Shown here: positions 36,632-47,200 of the stretch, piece after piece
Layout of the letters: each line of letters starts with the position of its first letter
How positions within the stretch are numbered: position 1 is the first letter of the stretch
Source of the DNA: Paramacrobiotus metropolitanus
Taxonomy: Eukaryota > Tardigrada > Eutardigrada > Parachela > Macrobiotidae
Direction: 5' to 3'
DNA: 64,000 nt
NCBI RefSeq assembly: GCF_019649055.1
Contig: NW_026570227.1
Span: forward strand, 1,798,001-1,862,000
The notes under the pieces: model-generated
Database searches by the model: none
Told to the model about the DNA's origin: nothing
The model's input: the letters and a program-made list of their open reading frames with translations, nothing else
Made by a program: the position numbers and the translations under genes

Positions 36632-37334
36632 ATGAAGCTTCTAGGATTGGTAAGCCGGTTCAGACAGAACGAATTAATAGTAGAACAAGTATTATATTTT
36701 TTTTATTATTATACTTATTTGTTATATTAATTTTGTTATCATTTTATTAATCTACTTTTATTAACTGATCCATCAACTACTATTTATTTAATATTATTAT
36801 TAATTTCATTGAATAATTTAGTGGGCGCTGGTGACCCTGGGATTCCTGCTCGTTGCCCTGCTGAGCGCTTCTGTGGACGCACGGCGTGTCCGCAAGATCT
36901 GCCGGCGACACCACGGCCCCCGCCACTGCCGGCGCTTCATCATCGTCCGCGGCCACGGACACGGCCACCACCACGGTCATGGCCACGGGCATGGCCAGCG
37001 CAACCGCCAACCCGTGGAGATCATCGAGGAAAACGAGAGCCCCGCCCCGGCCGCGGCGGCGGCCCCCGCCGGCGGGACCACCGACCAACCGGAAGTCGAG
37101 GAGTCCACCGACAGCCCCGACGCCCCGGAGGCGGGCGCTGCGCCCACCGAGGGAGACGGGGACTCCGCCGGGGCGGACGATAAGGGCGACGCGGCGGGCG
37201 GTGATGATAAGGGCGGGAAGAAGGGCAAGGGGGCCAAGAAGGGCGGCAGGGGCAAGGGGAAATCCAAGGGCGGGGATGCGGATAAGGGCGGGCAGTCGGA
37301 CGAGGAGGCCGATCTGGACGACCAGCGCGACTGA
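36632..37334 (+). CDS. Small secreted His/Gly- and Lys/Gly-rich protein
   Basis: Exon 1 36632-36649 (MKLLGL) and exon 2 36822-37334 join in phase 0, predicting 176 residues. The signal peptide spans the junction (MKLLGL|WALVTLGFLLVALL). The mature part starts Arg-rich (ARRVRKICRRHHGPRHCRRF), then a His-Gly run (GHGHGHHHGHGHGHGQ), a Glu/Pro/Ala-rich acidic middle, and a DDKGGKKGKGAKKGG Lys/Gly stretch ending DLDDQRD. His-Gly runs often bind metal ions; low complexity suggests a disordered secreted protein. Same gene layout as its neighbours on both sides. Function unknown. Confidence 0.75.
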
Positions 37335-37951
37335 ATACTACTGTGACCTTTCCAGTTATATAGAAGATATTACATGTGCGTTTTTCCCTGTTGAACTGAC
37401 GTTACTGGGCGGTGTCAACTTGGCCGTTTTAATTATGACCGACATCTTTAATGCTTAGAACGTCAGTCACGAGATCTGTGCATTAGTGAGGATTTTTGCC
37501 GCCTCGGGAGTTTCACTGTGCAACTATGACGCGTCATTAATTTTCGCATTTTTATTCGGCCATAAAAGAGTGAGCTGGCATTTGTATGGAAAGTTGAGTA
37601 AAATTTAGTAATTTACGTAATTATTTTGTAGAAGCTAATGAGAAGACAGGGGACCCAACAATGCCGGTTATTCCGTGTCCGCTTTGTTGCTTGTCCAGCA
37701 AAAATTGCGCACAAAACCACAAATACACAGACATGAGTGACATAACCGGCTTCTGTCGGATCCGCTTGACCATTACGCAGCGATTTTTCTTTTCCATTTA
37801 GCTAACCGTAAGTGCCACCACAAACCGGCAGGTCATTATTTTTTCGCTGAGGTTAATCGCGAGTCGTCGATTTAGCTTTGGTTTCGTGTAGTACAGATTT
37901 TTTTATATACCGAGTGTTTCGTATTCCTACTGATATAGTAACGCCGGCAGG
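37335..37951. other. Spacer between two plus-strand secreted-protein genes
   Basis: Contains GTGACCTTT at about 37343, nine bases past the stop; otherwise no recognisable feature. No aataaa is evident close to the stop. Confidence 0.4.
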
Positions 37952-38590
37952 ATGAAAGCTTTCAATCTGGTAAGGCAATCATTTTAGCTATGCATTTCTT
38001 GCTGATTTTTCTTATATACCAGATAACCAGACCATTTTAATTGTGGAGTATTAAATAAAATTATTATTGTGATGTCTTAAATATATTGCATTAGAAAAAC
38101 TATTAATGTATATAAATATACGTAAATAAGACTGAGTAAAATAAATTATACTAAGCTAGTTTTATAAGAAAAATCTGGCTCAGATAAATAGAACAACTGT
38201 TTGTTGTTATAGTTATTTTTGTTGTCGGTAGCATTGCTGCTACTAGCCTTGTTAGCCGGCGTGGAGGGCGCACGCCGCGGGTCGGTGGGGCGCAGTCGCG
38301 GCCGACTGCGCTCCGTCCGCCGCCGGGTGGTGGGCGGGGCGCGGAGGGTCATTCGACGGCGAGTGCGGCGCCCCATTCGCCGGCGCCCCGTCGTGGACAT
38401 CGACGAGCCGGACATCATCGAACCGGAAGTGATCGAGGAGCCGGAGCTCGTCGAGGAAGTGGAGGACCAGGTGGCCGCCGACCCCGTCGCCGACGACGAC
38501 GACCGGGAGGAGGACGCCGTGTACGGCGACAACGGGATCCGGGTGCGGCGCGTGCGCAACCAACTGCAGCGTTTTGCCTTCTCCTCATAA
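37952..38590 (+). CDS. Small secreted Arg-rich protein with acidic C-terminal half
   Basis: Exon 1 37952-37969 (MKAFNL) and exon 2 38213-38590 join in phase 0, predicting 131 residues. Signal peptide MKAFNL|LFLLSVALLLLALL ends near GVEGA. The mature chain is strongly basic (GRSRGRLRSVRRRVVGGARR, VIRRRVRRPIRRRP), then acidic (DIDEPDIIEPEVIEEPELVE), closing with RRVRNQLQRFAFSS. The basic-then-acidic order and the 18-base first exon match the genes at 34614-36187 and 36632-37334. Function unknown; charge blocks suggest ionic self-association or binding to acidic matrix. Confidence 0.75.
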
Positions 38591-38783
38591 AACCACGATG
38601 TGTGTTCGTCTAGTTGTCAGATTCGAGCGTTGTTAATGAGATTGTTATTTGTATATTAAAGCGGATGAATGTTGTCTAATACTTTGTATATAAGATCTCG
38701 TACATCGGTTTATTATGGGCGAGAATTAATAAAACAATAATCCACAAGGCGCTACATTAAAGGTAGGAATAAAACGGGAGGTG

Positions 38784-38957
38784 CTTCGTTTTAACGCATA
38801 CTGCGCAAATAAATGCTTCTCTGTTCGAAGCCGGTGCTGGCGATTTTATACGCGATATTCTGTTCCTGTTGCACACTGTTTGTTGAATTTATTATTCAAT
38901 TTTTTAATTTTTTTTCGCGGACCGGCTGTCGCTTTCCGCTTTGTCATCCTACGAGTA
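38784..38957 (+). repeat. SINE-like dispersed repeat
   Basis: Reads taacgcatactgcgcaaata, gcttctctgttcgaagccgg, ctgttcctgttgcacactgt then a T-rich tail. gttcgaagcc resembles an RNA polymerase III B box. Copies: 61213-61378, 58044-58165 (minus), 18556-18700 (minus), weakly 7760-7850. Between convergent genes ending at 38590 and 39010. Confidence 0.6.
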
Positions 38958-39009
38958 CATTAACCTTGTATATACAGAACAACGCTGAGTCCTTAAGTAA
39001 AAGCAGGCA

Positions 39010-40729
39010 TTACTGGAACTGCAGGCGGACCAGGCGGTGGTCGCTGACCAGTTTGGCCTGCGCCGGCGTTAAACTGAATTTCTGCGGGAAATTCGGCGCC
39101 TCCACGGAGCCGGGTACGAGCGTGGAGTTGAAGACGTTGCCGATGTTGACCGCTCTGCAGACAGTTAGTTTATTATTATTACATCAAGAGCAGACAAGCG
39201 GGAATTGTGGAGACAGCCACTGACCGGTCGTAGGTGCAGTGCGTCGTCATGGAGGTGGTGTCGGTGCCGGTGGGGACCAGCCAGGCGAAGCGCGCCTGCG
39301 TCCACAGCGGGATGCGCGGCCAGTCGCGGGCGCGCACGTACTGGCAGTCGCCGTTGTAGTCCCCCAGGATCATCACGTTCTACACGACCCATGTTTAACT
39401 TGTGAATCATTTTAAGCGGCTTTAACATTTCATGGATGCGTACCGAGGTCCGGTAGGTCTGCGCCGCCCAGTCGAAAGCCGCCACGAGACTGCTGATCTC
39501 CTCCACGGCGCGGGCTAAATAACGGTAACTAAATCAACACGATTATCGGGCGTGAAAAGGTCACGAATGGCTAACGATTTTGGATGCTTTTTCAATGTTA
39601 AAAATTTAATCAATTTAATGAGTGTAAACCTACGCAGGCGACGTATTGATATACGTACTGGTCAACGCCGAATAAAACAGTTGATAAAGAGAAGTCATTT
39701 TCCTTACTGGGCACGGTGTGGACGGTCCCGATGACGAAGCTGCGCAGAGCGCCGCGAAGCAGCCGTAACTGCTTGCCTTGCGCTTTCGCTGTAAAATTCG
39801 TGAAATAAGGCTGCCGGTGGAAGAGACGCTGCGCCGGATCGGGGGCGTCCGGGAAGACCGCGGAGACGCCGGCAGTCAGCAGATCATCCCTACCATCGCA
39901 ACACTCAGTTGAATAATAATGAAAAAATTCTATAAACAAATTAATTCCTCATCTCTAGAACGACAAAAAAAGAGAAAAAATTAAAAAACAGAACTAAGCA
40001 AAAAATTTTCTAACAGCATGGTAAGATATCTCCAGTAAAATGAGTCCGGCTACTGTAGTTGGATAATAATAATAAAATTGAAAACGCACCGATGATCGTG
40101 CGTATCGTACCGGTAAAGAAAGAGATACTGCTCCAGATTACGGATGCCCAAGCGCGGACTGACGATGGCCGAGAACGGATTGCCGGTGCGCTTCTGCAGC
40201 TCCATCCGCAGCCGTTCCGCCACGCTGCCGGTCTTATCGTCCAGCTCCTGGATGACGGCCAGGTGGCAGTCGCGCAGTTGCTGATTACACAATTAATTCT
40301 TATTAAAATCACCCTGCAATACTTTTTATTATAATTATTTTTTTCCTGATCTAATCGCAGACCTACGTCGACAATGATGTCCAGACGGGTGACGTTCTTC
40401 CCGGCGACAATCAGCGGATCCGGCACGGAGAATTTATTCGGTCCGAAGCGGAAGATATTCCACGTGCAGATGGTCAACGTGTCCAGCGTCACCGGCGTCG
40501 GCCGGACTGCCGGTGGTTGGACAAATTCCGGGGGATCGGGTTTACGACGGAATAATTTGCTGATGGAGCGGCCGATGTAGGAGAAAAAGGAGGGCGCCGT
40601 CGTCACCGTCTCGGGCGCCGAGACGCGCTCGTAATCCCGCTTGCTGATCAGCAGCGGGGCGATGGCGCTGCCGGGCTGCAGGTGGAGCAGCAAGGTTAAC
40701 AGGAAGCTAACCGGGATGTGGGGATGCAT
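39010..40729 (-). CDS. Secreted DNase I-like endonuclease
   Basis: Six exons, 40729-40367, 40280-40111, 39889-39708, 39514-39444, 39379-39225, 39154-39010, all in phase, predicting 361 residues. Signal peptide (VSFLLTLLLHLQPGSA), then an about 65-residue Pro/Arg-rich extension, then the exonuclease-endonuclease-phosphatase fold: TWNIFRFG, VIQELDD (metal Glu), YRYD, RQPYF, GTVHTVP (catalytic His), VMILGDYNGDCQYV (Asp/Asn pair), THCTYDR and VSDHRLVRLQF (second catalytic His). DNase I enzymes cut double-stranded DNA using Ca and Mg, normally outside cells, for digestion or clearing DNA. The full catalytic set argues for an active enzyme. The N-terminal extension is longer than in vertebrate DNase I. 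Confidence 0.88.
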
Positions 40730-41795
40730 GGCGTGCCGGTAACAAGAGGGATTACGGGATCAGGAGATGCAAACAGCAATCCACATCATGCTGGGTGCGT
40801 TAATTTGATGAAATAACGCGCACCGGCATTCTCACCCATTTAAAGTTTGAGAATAGGTTAAGGACGGTTCGAACCCAAGGCTTTACCGGCAGAGATTGCG
40901 TTCCCCGGGTGTCAGCTATCCTGAGGGAAACTTCGGAAGGAACCAGCTACTAGATGACTTGATACTGTAATCTATTGAATTAACATGACAGTGCTTTCGT
41001 CAGCCCAAAAGAATGCTGATTGCCCACTGATCACAGCAGCGGCCAGGAATGCTAACTGTCCCGGCGTTGCTGTCTGCAGCCGTGCCGTTGGGGGGTGGCT
41101 AATCAGCTATCAGCGCGGCCATCTGACGCTCTGACACGAGACTGACACAAAGTCAACCCGGACGCAAATGAGGCGCTGACGGAAAATTAGAACATGCTGC
41201 GAGAAATAACACTGCTTGCTTTCTTCGTCGATATCAGCGCAAGTCGACGGATAGGAAAATATTTTTTCCTCTGACTGACTAATCCTAAGGACAAACAAGT
41301 GAGACAACGTATCGGCAGTCTACACGTATGATTCAACACAACAAAATTTATTACCGATTATAAAACAGTTTTACGACGCTTCGTAGAATATCAAATAGGT
41401 ACTCGTACCACGGTAAATACAGTGAACCTACGAAGATTACGTAAATTACGAGCTACGTATTTTTCCAGTCAGCATGAAAGCGGCAGTTATACCTGGTATT
41501 CTGCAGCACTAAAATTAATAAGTAATTATTTTCGAGTAGCATGCTTTATTACGATCGACCATAGTAACGATAATGCGGTGAAAGGCGGTAGAATTAAATG
41601 CCATTTATCTGACACATCACAGAAATTGAGGACAAATTTCCAATTTACGTTACGTTTTCGGTAGACTAATAATTAATTTTGTCAAAAATACCATGCGTAA
41701 CAAACAATTAACGACTAACAACAATACTGAATAAAACGCGAGGACACAGGTCAAATTCATCCGTCAGCCGGCTGTTATAAGAATACATCCATCCT
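40730..41795. other. Spacer upstream of the nuclease gene
   Basis: Nothing gene-like seen. The cacccatttaaagtttgagaata block at about 40834-40856 (shared with about 34211) lies about 105 bases upstream of the nuclease ATG. Confidence 0.45.
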
Positions 41796-43655
41796 TCACC
41801 TGGTTTTCGCCTTCATTTTCCGGTGCGCTTTATCCCGGCTGCGAATGCAGTGGCTCTTGATTAAGTGCTGCGACAGACGCGAGGGAAAAAAGTTCTTCAA
41901 CAGCCAATTCTACAACGAAAACCAAAGGGTAAACAACCGAAAATTGTTATTAAAATGGCTAGAGGGATTGGAAATCTGTCAGCCACTGTTCTACGCCACT
42001 CTCTGCGTACCGTCTGTAAGTATACTTCGACTGTAATATTCTGCCGGTCAATCATTGTCACATCGTCAAAATAGTATCAGAATTTAGGAACATATCCGCA
42101 AAATATTACTCGGCAATTGTATCATAACGGACACAGAGAATAACCACTTTAATAGGATCTGAAAACTGCTTAAAGGCACATGTTTCCCCACGCAACGGCT
42201 TGTGACTGACCTGCAGCGCGTGCGCCGGATGGCCGTGGGTGCGCGTGAAGAAGCCCACGGTATTCAAGCAGGCGCGCGCGTACAGTTTGGCATCCAGCAC
42301 CAGAAAACTCAGTCGGGCGTTGTTGGTCATGTTGGTGGAGACGATCCACGGCAGCACCGACTACACAACGCACAGCGTATACTAAAGGAAAACTATGGAA
42401 GAAACAAGAAGACGCACCTGGAAAATGAGACCGCGGTCGGCGTACTCCTGCTGCAGGGCGCGCGACAAAAAGTCGTTGTAGGCCTTGGTGGCGCTGTACA
42501 CCGACAGCAGCGGGATGGGGATGTCGCCGCACGCCGACGACAGACTGATCACCGCGCCGCTCCGCCGCGCCAACATCCCCGGCAGCACGATGCTCGTCAT
42601 CTGCAATAATCAGCGCTTTTAGTAAGGACTACGGTTGCACAATTCGACGCGGATCCATTTTAACGGTTCAGCGGAACATAGCAGTAAAAAAATATTTATA
42701 CTAACGTGCGTCTGCGAGAGAACGTTGCAGTTGATCATGGCGTTGAGGAATTCCGTCCCGCCCGGCAGATCGGCGAGGAATTCCGGATTGGGATACGTCA
42801 CTCCCACGTTGTTCACTGCAATCAACATACGCCATTAATTGTTAGAAAACTGCGATGAAAATTAATTTTGATTCAGTTTTAATTATTTTTAAATTTTTAT
42901 CAGGTTTAGAATTAATTCATCGTGATTTTTAAATTAATTTTGCGAAGCCTGGCAATTTGGAAACCAATTATAGAACCTTCCGCAGGAACCGGAAGTCCGA
43001 TTTGCGACTCTCCATAGTTTTCCTAACTCACCCAAAACTCCGATTTCCAGTCCGTCCAGCTCCCGTTTGATGTGCTCATACACTCCCTCGACATGACTGA
43101 AGTTCGCCACGATGATCTTGGTCTTCACTCCATGCACCGATTCTGTCCCAACACGAAAAACGTCAACCAGTGGCAAGTTAAACGCGCCAAACACCTCACC
43201 GATCTCCTTGGCGACTTTCTGCAGTTTCTCCTCACTCCGACTGATCAGGATGATGTTGCAGCCCCGCCGCGCCAGCTAAGACACAGCACAATCAACCGTC
43301 AACGCGTTGCAAGAGAAAGCAAGCTGCAGGATTTAGCCTCACGTCAAATGCGTAAGCTTTCCCGATTCCGTCCGTCGCTCCCGTGATCACTGTAAAACAC
43401 GCAGTCTGACTGATAAAAATTCCAACGAAAATTCAACGCCTGCGCAGGATGCATTGCTGCATAGTGCAATGGACGCAGGCACGTACCAGCCCATTCTCCC
43501 AATTTTGCAAAAGGCACCGTGAAGCCCAGCGGCTCGGCTAGGATGTAGACGAAGAGATTCTTCCCGATCCAGTACAGCATTTCCAGCAGCAAGACAACCG
43601 CGGTTAGCGTTCCGACGCCTGTTATCAGTTGCCAGCAACTTCCCGCCGCGTCCAT
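41796..43655 (-). CDS. Short-chain dehydrogenase, HSD17B12-like (very-long-chain 3-ketoacyl-CoA reductase type)
   Basis: Eight exons, 43655-43487, 43389-43343, 43275-43200, 43142-43032, 42815-42706, 42600-42418, 42360-42211, 41909-41796, all in phase, predicting 319 residues. N-terminal membrane segment, then cofactor site VITGATDGIGKAYA, NNVGVTYP, active-site Ser in ISLSSACGD, and YSATK with catalytic Tyr and Lys. The C-terminus is Lys/Arg-rich (DKAHRKMKAKTR), like ER-retained relatives. The closest family is HSD17B12/let-767, which reduces 3-ketoacyl-CoA in fatty-acid elongation and can act on steroids, at the ER. Length matches the family (about 310). Substrate cannot be read from sequence. 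Confidence 0.88.
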
Positions 43656-46542
43656 TTCTTCCAGAGAAAACGCTAAAAAATTATAAAGAAAACCTTAACA
43701 ATCCTTCTGTAAGCCAAAAAACCAGAACGGGAAGGAATTTAGAAACTGGAAGATATTTTTGCAGAAATTATCTTGTTCTGTCTTTTTGAAAAAATTCGTT
43801 CCAACCTTATAATTCCATTTCCACATATGCTCGGAGATTCCATTACCAAATTCTGAACGCGCATTCTCGGTGTGGAATTCGGAATTTCCATTTTTAAGTG
43901 GAATTGGAAAAGGAAGTCGCAGCTTAGCTCGCCACGCCGTGCCTGCGCTTTATCGTGCCCTGCGATCTCGCGTGTTTAAACGTGTTTGGCAAAGCAGGCA
44001 AAGTGCATCGTCTGCAGTTGTGTTTCATTCATTTTGACAACATTTTGATGATGCCCAGCAGCCAACACGTTTTTTGAGAAAGTCTGATGTTCAACAGTGA
44101 TTGCTGCTAATTATTCCGCCATTGTTTAAGGATCTTCTAAGTAAATGCTGACGCGCAGTTAGCTGTGATAATGGCTGCGTCGCCAGCTTTCTTAACCAGC
44201 CTCTTGACTTTGCTGAAGAACGCGTGAATCATTCATCGCGAATTTCGTGGTAAGAAGAGTAGAAGACCGTTATAATATTACCTGTCGCTGGCGCTTATCG
44301 CACCGTATTTACTGTTTCATAATAATATAATATTTACGTAGTTGGCGGATTGTTTTGATCATTCCCCTGTGCTAATCAGATCGACCTGTTTGCCTGTCGC
44401 TGATAACGTGAAGGCTGTTGATTTCGGCGTGTCTGGTTTTGCCAGGAAAATCGGAGCTGTATTTTGGCCTGGATCGATCCGGAATTTTATCCGTTATTTT
44501 TTACATTTATCTGGATTGCTAATCCGACGTTTTAACAAAGTGTGATCGGATTGGGACGCACAGAATGCGCTGAATCGCGATGAGGTGAGATTTGCAGATT
44601 ACGGCGTTGTGTTATGCAACGCGGGTTCGTCCACGAGCTTTCTGCTTGGTTTAACGGTTTCCGCTAGCGAATTAATCCTGTTAAGTGTTATGTAAAAGAA
44701 CAACATGTGCATCCTAATGCATCCTAATGGCGTCGATGCTTCCGCCGTAAAATCGATAGAATTTAATTTTGAGGATTACTTCCCTTTCGCTGATTGCATT
44801 TGGTCGCGGTTGTGATGTGCCGTTTTTATTCTTGATTAATTTGATAATAATTTGCGGAATTTTTCTGGCCGTTATAAATGTGGTGTGTACATTATCGATG
44901 CCGCCATAAATCGATAAAATTTAATTTTACGGATTTTTCCCATTTGTTGATTGCATTTTGCCCTGGTTGTGCTTTGCATTTTTTTTGCGTTTTTGGTTTT
45001 GCATATAATTCGCGGATATTTTTTGAAGTTTATAAATTTTCATCTTGAATAATTTGGAAAGTTTTAATTGGCTGCTCAAAAACTTTTTCTCGTTTGATTT
45101 GCAAATAATATGCGAATAGTTTTTTGTGATTGCAATTTTTTTCCTCCTAATTTGGAAATAATTGACTGGTAGTTTTTGGCCATTACCTTACACGTGATGC
45201 AATCCGCTGTGAGGCGATTGCATATTTCTGCAGCAGCAATTAAGCGAGGTAGGCCGATCCGTCGCGATCGCGCAGCACATTGCAAATCGCATTCTCCGCG
45301 CGGAATGCCGTGAGACAGCGTGGCGCGGCTGCTTGTTCGTTGGGTTTTTTTGCACTGAACACTACTTGGCGTATTAGCGTTGGAATGCATATTTCTGATC
45401 CTACTAAGCCTGACAAATTGCCGACATGCCAGTTGAGCGTTTTTGTCCGTGTAAATCGTAACGTCGTCAGCTAAGCGCCGATACAGGTCAGTGGAAGTGT
45501 AACACTAAGCGGCCACTATCACCCTGCGTTTTATTGACAAAAACATCACATCATCCGCCAGTGATCTGATCGGCGCCGGAAGCGACACTGCTGTCGCTGC
45601 GATCAGTTATGAAACATTTCCTTCTCATCTCACGAGGCACTTTGCCGTGTTTTGCATAGTGTCGATACATTGCGATCGCCCTAGGAAAAATCCCGTTAAT
45701 TCGTTTGTGCTGGTGAATTCTGCAGTGCTTGAGGAATTTATTGGAAATTGAATGATCAATTTTGTATGACAGGGAGGAAATTAGCGGTGATTTGTATGTG
45801 ATGCGGATGAATACAAACAGGTTTGTTAAAATTCATCCAAGTGGCGCGCATTGTTGGTTGATGAACATATCGGCGTTGTTTTCGGCTGCACCTTTGCGTG
45901 CTTTTTGCTAATGCTTTATGTAGAAAATGGCATTATTTCGCGGGTGCCTTTTCGCGCCAGTTATTCGCCATAATATGCCCTGTCAGCTGGTGCGCGGTGC
46001 GTGCAGCGGCAGTAATATTTTCCCGGTAGAGGTTTTCACGAAATGAATACATCACGGAATGCTTGTTCGACTCGTGTAGTTTTCCGATTATGATCAGTCG
46101 CTGTTTGGTAAATGCCGATTGTCGATAAAATTGGCGCGCGCACGGTGCAAAGTACAACGGGTGATTTTTATGTTTTCATCCGGTTTCGCTGCGCTTCAAA
46201 CATGTAATGAATGTTTTGGGTATTGTTCGTATTTTTCCGGGAGAATGTTATTGAACTATTTAACATTATTTATATTTTTTGCGGAAGTCTGTGATTTAAT
46301 TTAGTATTTAATATTATTCGTATTTGGAGTTTGTTATTTACTGATTTAATATTATTCGTATTTTTTGCGGGAGGAAATTGCAGCAAGCGTTTCCCCTTAC
46401 AAGTTAGGTAATTAGTGCTGCTCAGCGTTTCGGAGTATTCGTCGACATAATTGCGTCTGCGTTTGCAGTGGTCGAGCTGGTTTCGTCTGGGTCGTGTTGG
46501 TTAAGTGAGAGCCGGGGCCGTTGTGTGTTGTTGTAACGCGGA
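43656..46542. other. Long 5' region of the EVI5-like gene
   Basis: No coding gene seen in 2.9 kb. It contains a tandem duplication at about 44735-45040 and the start of a degenerate minisatellite near 46290. Promoters of the SDR (minus) and the EVI5-like gene (plus) should lie here. Confidence 0.5.
44735..45045. repeat. Tandem duplication, about 160-bp period
   Basis: atcgata(g/a)aatttaatttt, then ttgattgcattt, ggttgtg, and ataattcgcgga-like blocks occur twice in the same order (44750-44880 and 44905-45035). Confidence 0.6.
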
Positions 46543-47200
46543 ATGGCCAGCGGAAGCGCGGCGCCGCCCTCCTCATCCGGCGTGGATCCGGATACGCCGC
46601 GTAAGGAGGATTTGGAGCTGCTGGCCATGCTGGAGGCGCAGAACCGGTTGATCGAGCAGGACGCCAAAGCCAAGGCCTCCATCCGGCCGCCCTGCGCCCC
46701 CAAGGGCCACTCGCGCCAGCACAGCACCGCCAGCGCCGGCATGGGCAGTCTCGGCAGCGGGACCACCGGGACGACGGCGGCCGGGCCGCCCAATCGCTCC
46801 AGCGGCAGCTCGCCCGTCGAGCATCTCCAGGATGAGCATTTTGTGCAGTGGGGCCAGATTGTCTCCGACTGGGATATGTATGTCAAGCGGAAGAATCATA
46901 TTCTCAAGGTACGCTGCATTCTCGTTTAATTTTTCACCAGTCTGCTTCAATTTCACAAGAGAATAAATATTTAACAATATCTGCATTATTAATTCTTAAT
47001 ATTATTCGTATTGTTGCGGGAGAATGTTTTGATTATTTAATATTTTGCATATTTTCCAGGAGAATATTGTTTAAGTATTTAAAATTATCATAATTTTGTG
47101 GGAAAATATTATTGAATCATTCAAAATTATTCGCATTTTTACGGGGTGTATTATTAGTATTGTTCAAGGTTATTCGCATTTTTACGGGTATTCATTTAGA
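46290..47200. repeat. Degenerate minisatellite flanking exon 1 of the EVI5-like gene
   Basis: Units of attattcgtattttttgcggg and agaatgtt(a)ttgaa type, about 45-60 bases, occur at 46220-46385 upstream of exon 1 and again at 46995-47195 in intron 1. Exon 1 (46543-46908) sits between the two runs. Confidence 0.55.

Noticed and set aside
36886-37458. 190-codon plus-strand Arg/Pro-rich ORF
   Set aside because: Alternative frame of the His/Gly-rich gene; it does not join the 18-base signal-peptide exon in phase.
40860-40890. ggttcgaaccc-like site suggesting a tRNA
   Set aside because: No acceptor stem, D-arm or anticodon arm can be drawn around it. No tRNA or rRNA gene was found in the window.
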